The position numbers and the translations under genes were made by a program. The notes beneath the pieces were generated by a model, which had not been told where the DNA came from, did no database searches, and was given only the letters and a program-made list of their open reading frames with translations. This document shows, piece after piece, positions 24,985-33,228 of a stretch of DNA of 60,095 nucleotides (position 1 is its first letter; every line of letters starts with the position of its first letter). Origin of the DNA: Anaerolineaceae bacterium (GTDB lineage: Bacteria > Chloroflexota > Anaerolineae > Anaerolineales > Anaerolineaceae); the NCBI GenBank assembly GCA_018056725.1, contig JAGPFF010000010.1, positions 1 to 60,095 on the forward strand, given 5' to 3'.

Positions 24985-25638
24985 TCAAATAGTTTTCTTT
25001 TCTTCCTGTTTGAAAGCAAGGTAAGAATAAACCAGCACAATGAGTGTTGCGCCTAGAATGGCAATCATCAAGATCCAAAACGCCTGATCGGGGAAAAGGA
25101 GACCCAGCAGGGTCAAGATACCGGCAAGGATGAAAAGTTTGCTACCCAGGCGGTGTGTTTTTTGCCACACCACATCATTCGCCAGTGTCCAGGGCGTACG
25201 GATGCCAATGAAATAATTTCGTTTGGCTTTATTGAGCATCAGCCCAACAAAAATAAACAATAATCCGATTGCGGGAATCATTGCTGTGCTCATCCGGAAC
25301 CCTGTCCAGCCAAGGTTCCATAACAGGGTCAGACTGTGTATATAGAGCATAAACAGATTGAAAAAAAAGATGAAGAGATTGAACCAGCCGCGAAATTCCG
25401 CCACATTCCGTTTGAGCGGATCAATCAGGGGAATGAGGAGGAAGAGCACCGTCAGACCAGTCATCATCAAGGGGATCATGAAAGTTCCCCACACGCGCGG
25501 CATGTAACCATCCACCTGATCGGCTTCATTCCAGTGCGAAGCCATAGGATCAGGTAATTGTGACCAGAGAAGCCCGCCAACCAGGATGGCAACGAGAATG
25601 AGCACGGCGGAAAGAATGAGTGTGGTTTTGGTAGACAT
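24985..25638 (-). CDS. SdpI-family membrane protein
   Basis: A 217-residue protein with about six membrane segments. The N-terminal DUF1648-like part carries LPDPMASHWNEADQVDGY, and the C-terminal SdpI part shows the signature NYFIGIRTPWTLANDVVWQKTHRLGSKLF. SdpI of Bacillus gives immunity to the SdpC toxin and relays its presence, but most family members have no known toxin partner and none is visible here. It is not clearly in an operon with its neighbours. Confidence 0.85.
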   Translation of the reverse strand: MSTKTTLILSAVLILVAILVGGLLWSQLPDPMASHWNEADQVDGYMPRVWGTFMIPLMMTGLTVLFLLIPLIDPLKRNVAEFRGWFNLFIFFFNLFMLYIHSLTLLWNLGWTGFRMSTAMIPAIGLLFIFVGLMLNKAKRNYFIGIRTPWTLANDVVWQKTHRLGSKLFILAGILTLLGLLFPDQAFWILMIAILGATLIVLVYSYLAFKQEEKKTI

Positions 25639-25807
25639 GGTGGTAGAGAATCCTTTAAGATTGGAATGACTGCGAGGAGGATTATAGCCTGATTCCAGTA
25701 AGTGAGGGCTTATTTAATGCCGCTGAGCGGCGATGGTTTGCCGCGCTGACCGAAACAAAAGGACTGGCAGTGTCACCGCCAGTCCTGATTTGCCGGAAAA
25801 GGAGGAA

Positions 25808-26824
25808 TTAATAGGTCAGACCTTTGGCGTCGGCTTTGACCCGTTTCTTGAAGACCGTATACGTCCAAATCTGATAGATGAGCACAACGGGCACCATGAT
25901 AGCGGCGACAATGCTCATTACTTTCAGGGTATAGGGGGAAGAGGAAGCGTTATAAATCGTCAGGTGATAGGCTGCATTAGTGCTGGAAATCATCACATTG
26001 GGGAAAAGCGCCAGAAAGAGAGCGCCAACGGTAAACACGACCGCCAAACTGGAGCATATGAATGCCCACCCCTCGTGCTTCTTGCCCATCATGACGCGTG
26101 AAACAATCATCGCCGCGGCTGCCAGAACCGGTAAAATAAGGGTAACCAGACCTTTACTTGAGAAAGCGGATTTGGTGAAGAACAGGGCTGCGAACAACCC
26201 CAAAGCAAAGACCAGGGCGGCGGTGAAATACATTTTGGCATTGGTGTGAGCTTTTGCGCGCAAACCTTCCGTCAATTTCAGGCTAAGAAAATTGGCGCCG
26301 TGGAAACAGAAGAGCAGCACTACCGTCACCCCACCTAACAGGCTGATTGGATTGAGGAGGTTAAAAAATGTGCCGGTGTATTGCATATTGGCATCAATCG
26401 GCACGCCTCTAACGAGGTTGGTAAACACCACACCTAACAGAAACGCTGCCAGAAAGCTGGAAATGGAGATCGCCCGATCCCAGCCATAACGCCACTTCGG
26501 AGATTCGCTCTTGCTGCGAAACTCAAACGCCACACCGCGGATGATAAGCGCGAAAAGCAACAGGAAAAAGCCGAGGTAAAAACCGCTGAACATGGTTGCA
26601 TACCAGTGGGGGAAAGCCGCAAAGGTGGCACCGCCCGCCACAATCAACCAGACTTCGTTACCATCCCAATGGGGTCCTATGGTGTTGATGATTGCACGCC
26701 GCTCCACATCTTTGCGGGTGAGCGATGTGAGAAGGATACCCACGCCAAAATCAAACCCTTCGAGAAAAAAGAACCCGGTGTAGAGTATGGTAATCAGGAT
26801 GAACCAGAGAATATTGAGGTCCAT
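25808..26824 (-). CDS. cydB: Cytochrome bd quinol oxidase subunit II
   Basis: A 338-residue subunit of the bd-type terminal oxidase, with about eight or nine membrane segments. Typical signatures: FFLEGFDFGVGIL near the start, NTIGPHWDGNEVW, and the KSESPKWRYGWD loop. It pairs with CydA to reduce oxygen with quinol electrons at high affinity. Its ATG overlaps the cydA stop by one base (TAATG), a tight coupling that fits equal expression. No CydX-type small subunit was found directly downstream. Confidence 0.96.
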   Translation of the reverse strand: MDLNILWFILITILYTGFFFLEGFDFGVGILLTSLTRKDVERRAIINTIGPHWDGNEVWLIVAGGATFAAFPHWYATMFSGFYLGFFLLLFALIIRGVAFEFRSKSESPKWRYGWDRAISISSFLAAFLLGVVFTNLVRGVPIDANMQYTGTFFNLLNPISLLGGVTVVLLFCFHGANFLSLKLTEGLRAKAHTNAKMYFTAALVFALGLFAALFFTKSAFSSKGLVTLILPVLAAAAMIVSRVMMGKKHEGWAFICSSLAVVFTVGALFLALFPNVMISSTNAAYHLTIYNASSSPYTLKVMSIVAAIMVPVVLIYQIWTYTVFKKRVKADAKGLTY

Positions 26825-28218
26825 TATTTACCTCCATGTTTCTTAGTGGGTTCCACTGCAGCAATAGGGATGGAATCCACTTCCACATTAATGAGCCCTT
26901 TTTTGGCAAATTTTAATAGCAGGTAAAGGTCAATTGCCATCAGCACACCATAGACCAGTACAAAACCAATCAAACTGATTAGCACTGTGCCAGGCGTAAG
27001 TATGGGACTGACGGCATCTTTCGTTTGCATTAGACCAGTAACCACCCATGGCTGGCGACCGGTTTCGGTCAGGATCCAACCAGTGGTATTGGCGATGTAA
27101 GGGAGAAGAATGATCCATACCAGCCAGCCGGAACCCTTGATGATTTTCTCCGGGAATTTTTTTAGTGCAATGATCAATGCCCCAAGCATCAATGCAGCCA
27201 TCAAGAAACCCACCCCTACCATCACCCTGAAGGTCCAAAAGGCAATCGGAACATTAGGAATGTAATTACCCGGACCGTAAAGTTCCTCATAGCGTGCCTG
27301 AATCTGATTGATCCCTTCCACTTCACCGTATGGACGGAAGAAATAAAGCATGCTCAAAGCTTTTGGAATGGTAATCGACCAGGTGGTCTTTCTCCCCGTC
27401 TGATCAATTCCGGCGATTAAGTGGAAAACTGCCGGGTCGGCTGTTTCATAATGAGCTTCTGAAGCGGCTGCAGCCATGGGTTGCACCTGGCGTAAATAAA
27501 TACCCTGTAAATGACCGATATCTATTACACCCGCTGTTGCGATCAAACCAATCAGCGCGGAGAGGTAAAAAGACTTCTTGAACGCCTCGGTCTCATGGTT
27601 TCGCACCAGGTGGTAAATACTGAATCCCAAAATGAAGAATGCCGCGGTAACCAGACCGGAAAAAAAGGTGTGCAGAAAGAGCAAAATGGCGCGGGGGTTG
27701 CCAAGAAGCGCGCCAATACTGATCATTTGAGCGCGACCATTCACAATTTCATAACCTACCGGATTTTGCATAAAACCGTTCGCCACCAGAATCCAGTAAG
27801 CGCTAAGATTGCCGCCGATCGCCACCAGCCACATCACAGCGGCATGGAGTTTTTTCGAGATTTTTTCCCAGCCAAAAATCCACACTCCCAGGAAGGTGGA
27901 CTCGAGGAAGAAGGCGAGCAACCCTTCAATGGCAAGCGGGGCGCCGAAGACATCACCCACAAAGCGTGAGTATTCCGACCAGTTCATCCCAAATTGAAAT
28001 TCCATTACGATACCGGTCACGACACCCATCGCATAATTGATCAGGAAGAGTCGCCCCCAATATTTGGTAAGACGCTTGTACATGGGATTACCCTTCTTCA
28101 CGTACATGGTCTCGAGAATTGCCACAAACCATCCCAGACCGAGTGTAAGGGGAACGAAGAAGAAGTGGTAAATGGTGGTGAGAGCAAACTGCCAGCGAGA
28201 GAGAACAACAATATCCAT
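26824..28218 (-). CDS. cydA: Cytochrome bd quinol oxidase subunit I
   Basis: A 464-residue subunit that holds the haems of cytochrome bd. Visible features: His18 (FALTTIYHFFFVPLTLG, haem b595 ligand position), the quinol-site segment QPMAAAASEAHYET, and GWILTETGRQPWVV. The quinol-binding loop is short, as in Q-loop-short (Bacillus-like) oxidases. About nine membrane segments. AAGGAGCC precedes the ATG. It follows the UbiA-family gene by 33 bases on the same strand, so quinone synthesis and oxidase may be expressed together. It gives the organism oxygen scavenging or microaerobic respiration. Confidence 0.97.
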   Translation of the reverse strand: MDIVVLSRWQFALTTIYHFFFVPLTLGLGWFVAILETMYVKKGNPMYKRLTKYWGRLFLINYAMGVVTGIVMEFQFGMNWSEYSRFVGDVFGAPLAIEGLLAFFLESTFLGVWIFGWEKISKKLHAAVMWLVAIGGNLSAYWILVANGFMQNPVGYEIVNGRAQMISIGALLGNPRAILLFLHTFFSGLVTAAFFILGFSIYHLVRNHETEAFKKSFYLSALIGLIATAGVIDIGHLQGIYLRQVQPMAAAASEAHYETADPAVFHLIAGIDQTGRKTTWSITIPKALSMLYFFRPYGEVEGINQIQARYEELYGPGNYIPNVPIAFWTFRVMVGVGFLMAALMLGALIIALKKFPEKIIKGSGWLVWIILLPYIANTTGWILTETGRQPWVVTGLMQTKDAVSPILTPGTVLISLIGFVLVYGVLMAIDLYLLLKFAKKGLINVEVDSIPIAAVEPTKKHGGK

Positions 28219-28251
28219 ATCAGGCTCCTTTTGGGAGAAGGTGTACTATGC

Positions 28252-29310
28252 TTACCGTACTGGCCAAAATCCAGGCACCAGCAGCCGCAACACAGTGTCG
28301 ATCAGAACGGCGAGTAAAAGCAGGTTACTGAAGAGCCGGTTGTGGTAAAACGCAAAACCTGAAAACCAGGTTGGCCAAGCCGGCCATTCCTTTGGCGGTT
28401 CCGCCGGGCGCGGTTTGGTATGAGCGCCAATGGTAAAAATGGCACGCTTTCCTGCCAGAAAGACAAGCAGCAGAACCGGGGTGAAATAATGGGTGACAAA
28501 AATGAGCACAAGGAGGCTGATGTAAATCAGAGCGATTACAGCCATATTCAAGTACCGGGCGGCTTTCTCGCCAATCACCACTGGAAGGGTACCAATGTTT
28601 TTGGCTTTATCTTCCGGGGCTTTGTCAATGTGCTTGCCGAGATTGATGCTCAACACGCTCAACCCCCAGGGGATCCCGGCAAGCGCTACTTCCCAAAAAT
28701 GGGTGGTATCCCCTTTAGCCAGCACCAGGTAAACAGCCGCCACCATGATTGGTCCCCAGACAAGGAAGATCGAAAGCTCTCCCAGCGCGATGTGTTTGAG
28801 CGGCCAGGTGTAAAGCAGCAGCACCAGGGCGCCAAACGCAAACAAACCGATGATGGTAAGAGAAAAATTGGTATAAAACAGGGCGAAAATACCTGCCAGC
28901 ATCGCCAGCGTACCGCTGACAGCAAACCAGCGAAACTGGTCATCTTTACTCCAGAACTGCTGAACTAGCGGGTGTACGCCATACTGGCTGCGAAAATACT
29001 CGGCTGTATCCACCCCGCGGGAAAAGTCAGTGTAATCATTGAGAAAATTATTTGTGCCATGGGCGATAAAAAGACCAAGGGTGACAATTACCCAGGCAAG
29101 GATCGACATTCCCCAGTTGCCATCGAAATAGCCTTGCCGCATGGCAAGCAAGCCTCCGATGGCACAGGAATACAGAGTTACAATGGTAACACCTGAGCGA
29201 GTGGCGATCAGCCACTTGGAAATGATGTCCAGCTTGTCCCACTCCGTTTTGCTGTCCATCTTAACCAATCCGGAAAGCGCTTTTTTCCACATGGAGAAAT
29301 TAATCTTCAT
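28252..29310 (-). CDS. UbiA-family prenyltransferase (MenA-like)
   Basis: A 352-residue membrane prenyltransferase. The first Asp-rich motif is NNFLNDYTDFSRGVD, and the second is the NLGKHIDKAPEDKAKNIGTL region, as in MenA-type enzymes that attach a polyprenyl chain to dihydroxynaphthoate for menaquinone. Eight or nine membrane helices. ATG 29310 is preferred over 29322 because GGGAGG sits just before it. Location directly upstream of cydAB supports a quinone-related role, but haem O synthase-like or other UbiA functions cannot be excluded. TATAAT on the minus strand lies upstream. Confidence 0.85.
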   Translation of the reverse strand: MKINFSMWKKALSGLVKMDSKTEWDKLDIISKWLIATRSGVTIVTLYSCAIGGLLAMRQGYFDGNWGMSILAWVIVTLGLFIAHGTNNFLNDYTDFSRGVDTAEYFRSQYGVHPLVQQFWSKDDQFRWFAVSGTLAMLAGIFALFYTNFSLTIIGLFAFGALVLLLYTWPLKHIALGELSIFLVWGPIMVAAVYLVLAKGDTTHFWEVALAGIPWGLSVLSINLGKHIDKAPEDKAKNIGTLPVVIGEKAARYLNMAVIALIYISLLVLIFVTHYFTPVLLLVFLAGKRAIFTIGAHTKPRPAEPPKEWPAWPTWFSGFAFYHNRLFSNLLLLAVLIDTVLRLLVPGFWPVR

Positions 29311-29423
29311 CGGACCTCCCATTTGATCCGGTTTATCGATCGTTTGATTGTTCAGGATTTCAATTAGATTATATACAATATTTTATGGATTTTTTTCACC
29401 CGCTTAAGGAGAAGGAAACGGGA

Positions 29424-30686
29424 TTAATCACGCTCGCGGATGGGCGGCGGCGCGGGTGCCAGCACAGCTACGCCTGGCAGCTGAATTTTTCTTGCAACGA
29501 AGAAATTAATCACTGCAATCACCATGCCCATCAGAAATACATATTGAAACCCAAAGTTATTCCAGATTACACCCCCCAGCAGGGCAACACTGATCGAAAA
29601 GACATGATCGATGCTCACAGCAGCAGAGAGAGCAGGTTGAATGTCCGCCGGGTCGAGGGCGATTTTTTGCATAAACGTGGAACGCGCCATGCTTACCGAG
29701 AAAAGCATTTGGTCGAGAAGATAGCAACCGCATACCACCAGAAAGGCGGTATTCTCCGGTAATACAGAACGGGAAAAGCCATACCCCAGGCAGACGAAAA
29801 CCAGCATCAGGGCTTCAGTGGTCAAAACGAGGCGCTCACCGAAGCGGTCAATGGCTCGACCAAGCAGCGGCTGAAAAAGAATGCCAATGATTCCACCAAG
29901 CGTATATAAGGTGGCTAGAGTTTGAGTGGGTTTGTGAAAAATAGTTACGATTACCCAGGGGGCAAAAGTGATGAAGATCTGTTTGCGCGAGCCGGCGAGA
30001 ACGGAAAGTACATAATATAGCGAGTATTCCCTGCGTAATTTAAGAAAGACCCGCGGCGCAGCCGACCGTTTGGGTTGCATGAGGAACATCAACAATGCGG
30101 CAAGCAGAAAGGCAACGGAGGCGATGGTAAAGCTGGTTTGATACTGGAAATTCAGATACTTGAAGCCAATGAAAACGATAAAACTGCCCAGGATAGTGGC
30201 GGCATTACGAATGGCATTCAATTGACCGAGCCTGCGACCCGTACGTCCTTCAGTGGCAAGCTCCATTCCCACAGTGGTTGAAACGGGCATGAAGAGGTGA
30301 TTCCCCATACTGTAGATAAACAGGAAAACCACCATCAAGTGATAACTGGAGGAAGAAAAACCAATCAGGAAAATGCCAAGTGCGGCAAAGATCATCGCCA
30401 CACTGCCCAGGCGTCTGCTGCCTAAAAACCATAAGGCAGCGGATAAAAACAGAGTAATAACGCCGGGCAATTCGCGGGGAAATTCCAGAAAGGATCGTTG
30501 AAAACCACTTAATGCAAACGTGTCATTGAGGAAGTTATTGAGTGAAGAATCCACCAGGCTGCCAGCCATGCCAATGGCAAAAGAGGCAGTGATGAAGAGT
30601 GCCAGTTCACGCGGAAGATTTCGGATGCGGTTGGGGAGGGATGCCGGCTTCAATGGGGAAAGCCCTTTACTTGCGATCCGCAGCAA
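29424..30686 (-). CDS. MFS transporter overlapping uridine phosphorylase
   Basis: A 420-residue major facilitator with about 12 membrane segments. The first half has a short loop GSRRLGSV and the second half the loop GRAIDRFGERL. The tail is short and Pro-rich (APAPPPIRERD). Its start lies 20 bases inside the uridine phosphorylase gene upstream, so the two form an operon and nucleoside or related transport is an obvious guess, but no substrate signature is visible. Confidence 0.85.
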   Translation of the reverse strand: MLRIASKGLSPLKPASLPNRIRNLPRELALFITASFAIGMAGSLVDSSLNNFLNDTFALSGFQRSFLEFPRELPGVITLFLSAALWFLGSRRLGSVAMIFAALGIFLIGFSSSSYHLMVVFLFIYSMGNHLFMPVSTTVGMELATEGRTGRRLGQLNAIRNAATILGSFIVFIGFKYLNFQYQTSFTIASVAFLLAALLMFLMQPKRSAAPRVFLKLRREYSLYYVLSVLAGSRKQIFITFAPWVIVTIFHKPTQTLATLYTLGGIIGILFQPLLGRAIDRFGERLVLTTEALMLVFVCLGYGFSRSVLPENTAFLVVCGCYLLDQMLFSVSMARSTFMQKIALDPADIQPALSAAVSIDHVFSISVALLGGVIWNNFGFQYVFLMGMVIAVINFFVARKIQLPGVAVLAPAPPPIRERD

Positions 30687-31446
30687 TCAATTGTTTGAGA
30701 CCTTCCACAGCCACTTTGATGACCCGATCGGCATCAAATTCGTTCATGTGTTTGTTCTCTGCCTGCGCCGGAGCTTCAGCCAGGTCAAACTCGTTAATCA
30801 CCTGCATGATCCCTCCAGCCCGCTTTCGTTGAATGGAGGAAATGATAAACAAGGCTGCGGATTCCATTTCAGAGCACAGGGCTCCGGCTGCGATCCAGGC
30901 GTTCCAGCGATCTTCCAGGTGCTGTGCCATGGGCATACGGCTGCGCTCTACTTCCCCATAAAATGAGTCTTTGGATTGGCAAACGCCTGTGTGATGAGGG
31001 AAGCCGAGTGCAGCCGCGCCGGCGCGCAATGCGTTCATCACATCCAGGTTAGCGATGGCAGGAAATTCCATTGGTAAGTAATGGGATGTCGTCCCTTCAT
31101 CCCGAATAGCTGCCGAGACGATCACTACGTCACCCGTATGAACGTACGGTTGCATCGAGCCGGCAGATCCAACGCGGATCAACGTATCCGCACCCACCTC
31201 AATCAGCTCCTCGGCGGCGATGGCTGTGGATGGGCAACCAATGCCGGTGGAGACTACGGACACTTTTTCGCCCAGGAGGGAACCGCTCCAGGTGACATAT
31301 TCACGGTTTTGTGCGACGAAATGAGGATTGTCAAAGTAACGGGCAATTTTTTCGCAACGCGCCGGATCACCCGGAAGAAGAACGTAACGACCTACATCGC
31401 CTTCTTTAATATGTAAATGAAAAGCCAAACCCTCTTCATTTCTCAT
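30667..31446 (-). CDS. udp: Uridine phosphorylase-like nucleoside phosphorylase
   Basis: A 259-residue enzyme of the PNP/UDP family, splitting nucleosides with phosphate. Signatures: LPGDPARCEKIA (phosphate site), STGIGCPSTAIAAEEL, RVGSAGSMQ and the nucleoside site LCSEMESAALFI. These favour uridine phosphorylase, but purine specificity is possible. ATG 31446 is used because GAGG precedes it by five bases; a TTG at 31476 would add ten residues. It overlaps the following MFS gene. Confidence 0.88.
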   Translation of the reverse strand: MRNEEGLAFHLHIKEGDVGRYVLLPGDPARCEKIARYFDNPHFVAQNREYVTWSGSLLGEKVSVVSTGIGCPSTAIAAEELIEVGADTLIRVGSAGSMQPYVHTGDVVIVSAAIRDEGTTSHYLPMEFPAIANLDVMNALRAGAAALGFPHHTGVCQSKDSFYGEVERSRMPMAQHLEDRWNAWIAAGALCSEMESAALFIISSIQRKRAGGIMQVINEFDLAEAPAQAENKHMNEFDADRVIKVAVEGLKQLIAADRK

Positions 31447-31586
31447 GTCAACCTCGGGAATAAATGATGGATTCAAATTATAGCAGGATTATCCACATTC
31501 ACAGGGAGAAAAAAGTGTCACTTCCTACACGCAGCACGAAAAGGACTTTGGGCACCTCGAACTTGCGATGCCTAAAGCCAGTAATT

Positions 31587-31612
31587 AAAAAAACCAGCGT
31601 TCTCCGCTGGTT
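31587..31612 (-). terminator. Intrinsic terminator of the ABC ATPase gene
   Basis: AACCAGCG/CGCTGGTT 8-bp stem with a 5-base loop, followed on the minus strand by seven T residues, 30 bases after the stop of the ABC ATPase. Confidence 0.9.
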
Positions 31613-31642
31613 AATGAATTGGAAGGCGAATTTGTGAGGGGT

Positions 31643-32539
31643 TCAGATCGTCTTGATGCCGTAATTATCCGCCAGCACCTGCTCGAGGCTGGGCTGGGTG
31701 CTGAGCAGGTCGGTAATATGGTACTGGCTGGCAGCCTTGATCAGCCTGTCAGGTTCGCCCTGTACCACACACCGCACCTTGTTGCCTTCGATCGTCAGGT
31801 TGCGGATATTTGGAATATCCCGGAAGGAATCCCGGGTCACCGAATCAGCAAAGCGCATTTCAACCACCCGGACGGCGCGAGCGCGCAACTGGGTGCCACG
31901 TTCCACTGCCACCAACTTACCGCGATGAAGAATGGCAACGCGATCACAAATTCGTTCCATCTCAGAAAGGGAGCGTGAAGTGATAAAAACTGTACGTCCG
32001 TCTTCCCTGGCTTCGGCGATCAGGCGATAGAAGACATCTTGAATGGCAGGTTTGAGTTCGTAGCAGGGTTCATCGAGAACGAGTAATTCAGGGCGGGGAA
32101 TAAACGCCAACAACAGATCAAACACCTGGCGATCATGTGAGGAGAGGGTGGCTGCAGGTTGGGCGAGATCAAGATCAAGTTGTTCGGTTAACTTTTGAAT
32201 GTCGGTCCACAACATGCCTCCAGGAGTATGCCCCTCGGAGCGGAGCAACTCGGCGACGGTATGGCGGCTTGGAGCAGGGTAATTTCCGGGGAAGAAACCG
32301 GCACGTTCATGAATCTGGCGGGCTTCGCGCTGGCTATCAAGCCCGAACACCAATAAATTACCGCTGGTGGGGCGAAAGTAACCTGCCAGCAGGCTGAAGA
32401 GGGTACTTTTTCCAGCATGATCGTTTCCGAGCAAGCCAAAGATTTCCCCGGGCTCCACTTCAAAAGAAATGTCTTCGATCCCCTGGCGGTGACTGTAATT
32501 TTTTGATACCTTTTCCGCTTTGATGACAAAATAGCGCAT
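31643..32539 (-). CDS. Orphan ABC-transporter ATP-binding protein with degenerate signature
   Basis: A 298-residue ATPase of the ABC-2/drug-exporter type. Walker A is GNDHAGKST and Walker B is LLVLDEPCYE, but the signature that should read LSGGQ is LSSHD. The C-terminal 80 residues form an extra domain, as in CcmA/NatA-like ATPases. ATG 32539 follows GGGAGG at ideal spacing; the longer frame to 32659 is not supported. No permease gene is nearby on either side. It lies behind a small-peptide gene and a terminator, so it may be expressed by read-through or by an unseen promoter. Confidence 0.8.
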   Translation of the reverse strand: MRYFVIKAEKVSKNYSHRQGIEDISFEVEPGEIFGLLGNDHAGKSTLFSLLAGYFRPTSGNLLVFGLDSQREARQIHERAGFFPGNYPAPSRHTVAELLRSEGHTPGGMLWTDIQKLTEQLDLDLAQPAATLSSHDRQVFDLLLAFIPRPELLVLDEPCYELKPAIQDVFYRLIAEAREDGRTVFITSRSLSEMERICDRVAILHRGKLVAVERGTQLRARAVRVVEMRFADSVTRDSFRDIPNIRNLTIEGNKVRCVVQGEPDRLIKAASQYHITDLLSTQPSLEQVLADNYGIKTI

Positions 32540-32614
32540 ACCGGCCTCCCAATGTATGAATGACCCCAACCAAATGGGGCTGCGATGGGTTTTGCATTTA
32601 CTTTCAAGCCGGAT

Positions 32615-32647
32615 AAAAAACCGGCTGGTTGTGGAAGCACCAGCCGG
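32615..32647 (-). terminator. Intrinsic terminator between the 43-aa ORF and the ABC ATPase
   Basis: CCGGCTGGT/ACCAGCCGG 9-bp stem (32621-32629 with 32639-32647) followed on the minus strand by six T residues. Confidence 0.9.
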
Positions 32648-32683
32648 CAAAAACTGCAAGTGGGTTTGATCAGGCGACCCTGA

Positions 32684-32815
32684 TCAGGCGGGTACTTCCT
32701 CGTGGCGCTGAATCGACAGCGTCGTATTCAGTTGAGTAAACCTGGATGACACTAAGCTTCCCCGGTAACTAAGGGGAGGCACATCCTTAGAGCCATCTGT
32801 TTCTTCCGACTGCAT
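32684..32815 (-). CDS. 43-residue ORF with its own promoter and terminator
   Basis: A small ORF from ATG 32815 to TGA 32684, preceded by AAAGGG at suitable distance, by a perfect 7-bp hairpin (GCTTAAT/ATTAAGC) in its leader, and by a near-consensus promoter (32873-32901). An intrinsic terminator follows at 32615-32647. The peptide starts acidic (MQSEETDG), contains DVPPLSYRG, is rich in Ser and Thr in its second half and ends HEEVPA. No membrane segment or signal peptide. It could be a small protein, a modified-peptide precursor exported by an ABC system, or a regulatory leader peptide. No similarity was recognised. Confidence 0.55.
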   Translation of the reverse strand: MQSEETDGSKDVPPLSYRGSLVSSRFTQLNTTLSIQRHEEVPA

Positions 32816-32872
32816 TTGATACCCTTTCTGCTTAATAATTGGTCGATGATTAAGCGGTTGTTCAGTACTCCG

Positions 32873-32901
32873 ATTTTACGGAATCCACCCCTGAATGTCA
32901 A
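32873..32901 (-). promoter_or_regulatory. Near-consensus sigma-70 promoter of the 43-aa ORF
   Basis: On the minus strand TTGACA (32896-32901, perfect) and TAAAAT (32873-32878) are spaced by exactly 17 bases. The transcript would begin about 50 bases before ATG 32815. Confidence 0.8.
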
Positions 32902-33228
32902 TAGGAGAAATGTACGAAAATGTGATGAAAATAAAACAGGTCATCCTTCTTGCTCCATTCAGTAGTACTCTGGGTCGGAATTTCATATATCGCAGTATGC
33001 AGGAGGGAAGGCAACCTGCCAGATGGGGGATTTACTGGAAACAATGGAGACTGGACATTAACATTCAGGGTCTCCATAAGCCAGGTGAGGGAGGATGGGC
33101 GGCAGTTTATCCGGGATCTGTCGCGTGGAGAAGGGTTAGCATTTCCTCCACCGCATTTTTAATAAACTTTATTCTCTTCGTTCATTGATATAATTTAATT
33201 ATCCTGTTAAAAAATAAGAGGAAAACCT
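32902..33228. other. Intergenic stretch upstream of the DUF362 gene
   Basis: About 330 bases. A plus-strand frame at 32895-33188 has no ribosome binding site and an unlikely composition, so it is not called. The right end carries TATAAT at 33189-33194, the probable -10 box for the DUF362 gene, with no clear -35 box. Confidence 0.5.

Noticed and set aside
32895..33188. Plus-strand ORF of about 97 codons before the DUF362 gene
   Set aside because: No ribosome binding site, odd composition, and it starts within the promoter of the minus-strand 43-aa ORF.
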